Shown piece by piece: positions 61,625 to 64,000 of a stretch of 64,000 bases of DNA. Position 1 is the first letter of the stretch, and every line of letters starts with the position of its first letter. The notes under the pieces are model-generated. The model was not told the DNA's origin. It saw nothing but the letters and a program-made list of their open reading frames with translations, and searched no databases. The translations under genes and the position numbers were made by a program. The stretch spans positions 1-64,000 of the forward strand of contig NZ_JXBW01000011.1 of the NCBI RefSeq assembly GCF_001447355.1, in the 5' to 3' direction. The DNA comes from Alicyclobacillus tolerans (GTDB taxonomy: Bacteria > Bacillota > Bacilli > Alicyclobacillales > Alicyclobacillaceae).

Positions 61625-62668
61625 ATGCGATCGCGATGGCTGACCCTGCAAGTTGCATGTGTATACATTGGCACGGTCGTTGGCGCGGGCTTTGCTTCAG
61701 GTCGGGAAATCTATCAATTCTTCGCGCAGTACGGCATGGTCGCCTACGCATCCATTGGACTTGTCACCCTCGTCTTCGCCTGGCTAGGTTATCGGCTAAT
61801 GGCCCTAGGCGCGAAACTGGGCGCCAAGTCGTTTCGCGATCTGACCACCTACGTGTTCCCGCCGCGGCTCGCGCAGGCGATGGATGGCGTGGTTTTGGTC
61901 ATGTTGTTCGGTACGACGGTGGCGATGCTGGCGGGTACGGGAGAACTGTTTCGCGAGCGCCTGGGGTTGCCATTCTCGCTTGGTGTGGTCATTGGCATCG
62001 CGGTAACGATGTGGACGATGATGTTTGGCATGAACGGGCTGCTCAAGGTCAATACCTTGATTGTCCCATCGTTGACGGCGTTTGTGCTATTTGTTACAGC
62101 ACACACCGCACTTTTCAGAAACGGCTTCGAACACGCGTTGCACCCGCTTGGAATTACCAATCAATTCGGGTTGCCGGTATGGTTGAATGCCTTGCTGTAC
62201 GCCTCATTAAACATCGGCTTATCCATTGGTGTGCTCGTGCCGTTAGGCGGGCAAATCCGCTCCCGCAAAGTGCTCTCGCAAGGGGCACTGCTTGGCGCCC
62301 TAGGACTAGGCGGTCTCCTCGCCTGTGTCGCCTTCAGCTTATTCGCTTACATGCCCCAGATTGGCGAATACGCCATCCCAATGGGCTATATTGCGGCGCA
62401 GTTCCCGACATGGCTCACCGCCCTATTTATCGCCGTTCTCTTTGGCGAAATCTATTCGACGCTCGTCGGCAACATCTACAGCATGGCGGCCACCGTTGCG
62501 CAATCGCGACGTCACGTGTTGGTTGCAAGCCTAATTTCGCTCGTGGCAGCAGGGCTGTTAAGCCACTTTGGCTTTCGCGCCATCGTGGCATATGCGTATA
62601 CCGCCTTCGGTTGGGTATCGCTTTGGTTCTTGTGCATGCTCGTCATGGCACGAGCAAGATTGCGGTAA
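61625..62668 (+). CDS. YkvI-like membrane transporter (APC superfamily)
   Basis: 347 residues, about 10 membrane segments. The N terminus YIGTVVGAGFASGREIYQFF resembles the unwound TM1 G-x-G-x-A-S-G motif of amino-acid transporters. The YkvI family is of uncertain substrate. ATG at 61625 with GGGAGGG 7 bases upstream. Possibly co-expressed with the YitT-like gene 81 bases downstream, although a -10 like TATAAT lies in that gap. Confidence 0.85.
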   Translation: MRSRWLTLQVACVYIGTVVGAGFASGREIYQFFAQYGMVAYASIGLVTLVFAWLGYRLMALGAKLGAKSFRDLTTYVFPPRLAQAMDGVVLVMLFGTTVAMLAGTGELFRERLGLPFSLGVVIGIAVTMWTMMFGMNGLLKVNTLIVPSLTAFVLFVTAHTALFRNGFEHALHPLGITNQFGLPVWLNALLYASLNIGLSIGVLVPLGGQIRSRKVLSQGALLGALGLGGLLACVAFSLFAYMPQIGEYAIPMGYIAAQFPTWLTALFIAVLFGEIYSTLVGNIYSMAATVAQSRRHVLVASLISLVAAGLLSHFGFRAIVAYAYTAFGWVSLWFLCMLVMARARLR

Positions 62669-62689
62669 ATTGACCCGACCCCGTATAAT
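62660..62689 (+). promoter_or_regulatory. Possible promoter of the YitT-family gene
   Basis: TTGCGG, 18-base spacer, perfect TATAAT at 62684-62689, 60 bases upstream of the ATG. The -35 overlaps the end of the previous gene. Confidence 0.42.
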
Positions 62690-62749
62690 ACCATGGAACT
62701 CAGGTGACATTGACTCGGTGATGAGCGATGTTTCGAAGGGGTCCAGAGG

Positions 62750-63625
62750 ATGGTTCAAAAATCGGTCCAATGGTTCATGATTGTCCTAGGCGCTTTCATT
62801 TATTCGCTTGGCCTCAACGGCTTTCTTGTCGCCAACCACCTCGCGGAAGGTGGCTTTGTCGGCGTCTCACTGCTGCTCTTGTACAAGTTGCATATTCAAG
62901 TTGGCGTGTCATTTTTCATCTTGAACATCCCGTTGCTTATTGTCGCCTGGCGGCTGTTTGGGCATGAATTTGTCCTCAAAACGGCGGTTGGGGTCATCGG
63001 CGTGTCCGTGTTCACGGAAGCGACAAGGCATCTACAAGTGCCGACGCACGATCCACTGCTCGCCGCGCTCTATGCCGGCGTGATCACAGGTATTGGCCTT
63101 GGCCTCATCTTTCGTACAGGGGGAACAACCGGAGGTTCGGACATCATCGCTCGCATCCTGCGCCACTACCGAGGGCTCGGCATGGGCAAAACCCTGTTCG
63201 CCATCGACTTCATCGTCATCCTGCTCGTCATGGTGATCATCGGCAAGGAAGTGGCGATGTACTCACTTGTCGCACTGTTTGTGTCAAGCCGCGTGATCGA
63301 CTTTGTGATTGAAGGGGCATCGAGCGGACGGGCGGTCATGATTGTGTCGGACAAACACGAAGAGATTGCGGACGAAATTCACAGGCAATTAGACCGCGGT
63401 ACGACCTTGCTACAAGCGCGCGGGGGCTACACAGGCACAGCTCGCCAGGTCATCTATTGTGTCGTGTCGCGGGACGAAGTCATGCGCGTCCAGCGAATCA
63501 TCTCGGCGGTCGATCCGACCGCATTCGTTACCGTCAACCCTGTACACGAAGTGTTGGGAGAAGGCTTTACATACGACGGAGAACCTTCATCCATTGCACG
63601 CCGTCGCCGTAAACTCTTTTCATGA
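62750..63625 (+). CDS. YitT-family membrane protein (DUF161 plus DUF2179)
   Basis: 291 residues. Five to six hydrophobic segments in the N-terminal DUF161 part (about 1-195, with FRTGGTTGGSDIIARIL), then a cytosolic DUF2179 domain (about 200-285: GTTLLQARGGYTGTARQVIY). Function unknown; common in bacilli, often in several copies. ATG at 62750 with GAAGGGG upstream. Ends at the shared terminator at 63679. Confidence 0.9.
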   Translation: MVQKSVQWFMIVLGAFIYSLGLNGFLVANHLAEGGFVGVSLLLLYKLHIQVGVSFFILNIPLLIVAWRLFGHEFVLKTAVGVIGVSVFTEATRHLQVPTHDPLLAALYAGVITGIGLGLIFRTGGTTGGSDIIARILRHYRGLGMGKTLFAIDFIVILLVMVIIGKEVAMYSLVALFVSSRVIDFVIEGASSGRAVMIVSDKHEEIADEIHRQLDRGTTLLQARGGYTGTARQVIYCVVSRDEVMRVQRIISAVDPTAFVTVNPVHEVLGEGFTYDGEPSSIARRRRKLFS

Positions 63626-63678
63626 TTAAGGGAGAGCAAGTGAGCCGGCCCGCGTGGATCGCACGCGACATCGGCAAA

Positions 63679-63704
63679 AGGTGTCCAGCCGCAGCCGGAC
63701 ACCT
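63679..63704. terminator. Bidirectional terminator between the YitT-family gene and ypiB
   Basis: AGGTGTCC / GGACACCT 8-bp stem with a partly paired GC loop; minus strand continues TTTT, plus strand GATTGTT. Convergent genes on both sides. Confidence 0.78.
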
Positions 63705-63736
63705 GATTGTTACAGAGTGCGATTTGCCACAGTGGT

Positions 63737-64000
63737 TTACAGAGATGAGGCGGCTGTCAATTCACCTTGATCAAACGCGATGAGCCGCTGGCTCGCGATG
63801 AGAAACGCCGCCCTGTCCCCCGAATCCAATGCATCGTCGACTGCTCGCATCAATTCCTCGCGGCGGTGGGCGCGCAAGGCCTGGTCAATGACCCACTCGG
63901 CCTGCAAGGATAGCATTTCGCGCATCGCCGGATCCATGTCCGTGCGCACGGGTTCTTCGAGAACTGACGCAAATTCAGGGCAAGATGAACGGTCTTTGAA
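63737..64000 (-). CDS. ypiB: YpiB-like UPF0302 protein with IDEAL domain, N terminus beyond the right edge
   Basis: Partial. The frame is open from the right edge with no stop. The visible 87 residues match the C-terminal part of B. subtilis YpiB as I recall it: FASVLEEPV is like its AAVLEEN, and RREELMRAVDDALDSGDRAA is an IDEAL motif. A GTG at 63949 is not the real start. In B. subtilis ypiB lies close to ypjD, as here. Regulatory or scaffold role, biochemical function unclear. Confidence 0.78.
   Translation of the reverse strand, partial: FKDRSSCPEFASVLEEPVRTDMDPAMREMLSLQAEWVIDQALRAHRREELMRAVDDALDSGDRAAFLIASQRLIAFDQGELTAASSL

Noticed and set aside
61609-62673. 354-codon frame overlapping the YkvI-like gene on the same strand
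   Set aside because: Arg/His/Trp-rich out-of-frame product; the overlapping frame has membrane helices, a family match and the ribosome site.

Overview
The window looks like a chromosomal segment of a spore-forming, moderately high-GC Bacillota, most like the Alicyclobacillaceae. The organism call is inference from gene content: YlbJ (sporulation), BshA (bacillithiol), CcpN, YpmA, YpmB, YpiB, a GlnR-type box, CcpA cre-like sites and frequent TTG/GTG starts behind strong Shine-Dalgarno sequences. There are about 63 genes. I see no rRNA, tRNA, CRISPR array, insertion sequence or prophage.

Layout. 1-2.3 kb: a sugar or polyol oxidation pair (TIM-barrel isomerase plus Gfo/Idh/MocA dehydrogenase) behind a cre-like site. 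2.5-8.0 kb: a carbon-flux node with ppdK, a CcpN-type regulator and the PPDK regulatory protein on the minus strand, divergent from glpX. 8.1-13.2 kb: an unusual catabolic operon made of a VOC-type extradiol dioxygenase, a GntR regulator, a DUF6282 TIM-barrel protein, a GalB-like hydratase, a LigK/GalC-like aldolase and a DUF1932 dehydrogenase. Together they look like a complete but non-canonical meta-cleavage route to central metabolites, and this is the best candidate here for an undescribed system. 13.3-22.7 kb: a full protocatechuate 2,3-cleavage (pra) cluster, in the gene order praA-B-E-G-F-D-C-H, with an IclR regulator and a separately transcribed 4-hydroxybenzoate 3-hydroxylase. Two nearly identical 19-bp palindromes sit 6 bp upstream of the -35 boxes of both pra promoters.

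22.7-34.7 kb: mixed genes, including an S9 peptidase, cobyrinate diamide synthase, an overlapping cytidylyltransferase/CDP-alcohol phosphotransferase pair, a GSI-beta glutamine synthetase under a consensus GlnR/TnrA box, an atypical Nramp transporter under a DtxR-type box, CsaA, a membrane-anchored lipase-like protein and a tiny zinc-finger protein. 34.8-43.6 kb: murF divergent from ddl, then surE-ypmA-ypmB, a membrane protein/short FtsH-like protease pair, asnS and dnaD. 43.6-49.7 kb: MTA salvage (mtnP-mtnA-mtaD), then split two-component NHEJ (LigD polymerase domain, stand-alone ligase, Ku). 49.7-59 kb: ypjD-TPR-dapB-bshA-cca-birA-TPR-dinG, which follows the Bacillus subtilis ypjD-dinG order but lacks mgsA, bshB and panBCD. 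59-64 kb: ylbJ, uppP, a YkvI-like transporter, a YitT-family protein and the C-terminal part of YpiB, which runs off the right edge.

Metabolically the window couples aromatic-acid catabolism (products pyruvate, acetyl-CoA and possibly oxaloacetate) to gluconeogenic control points (PPDK, PPDK regulator, CcpN, class II FBPase), with CcpA-like and pathway-specific control visible in the intergenic DNA. Where a start codon was ambiguous I chose the one with the best Shine-Dalgarno spacing and said so.
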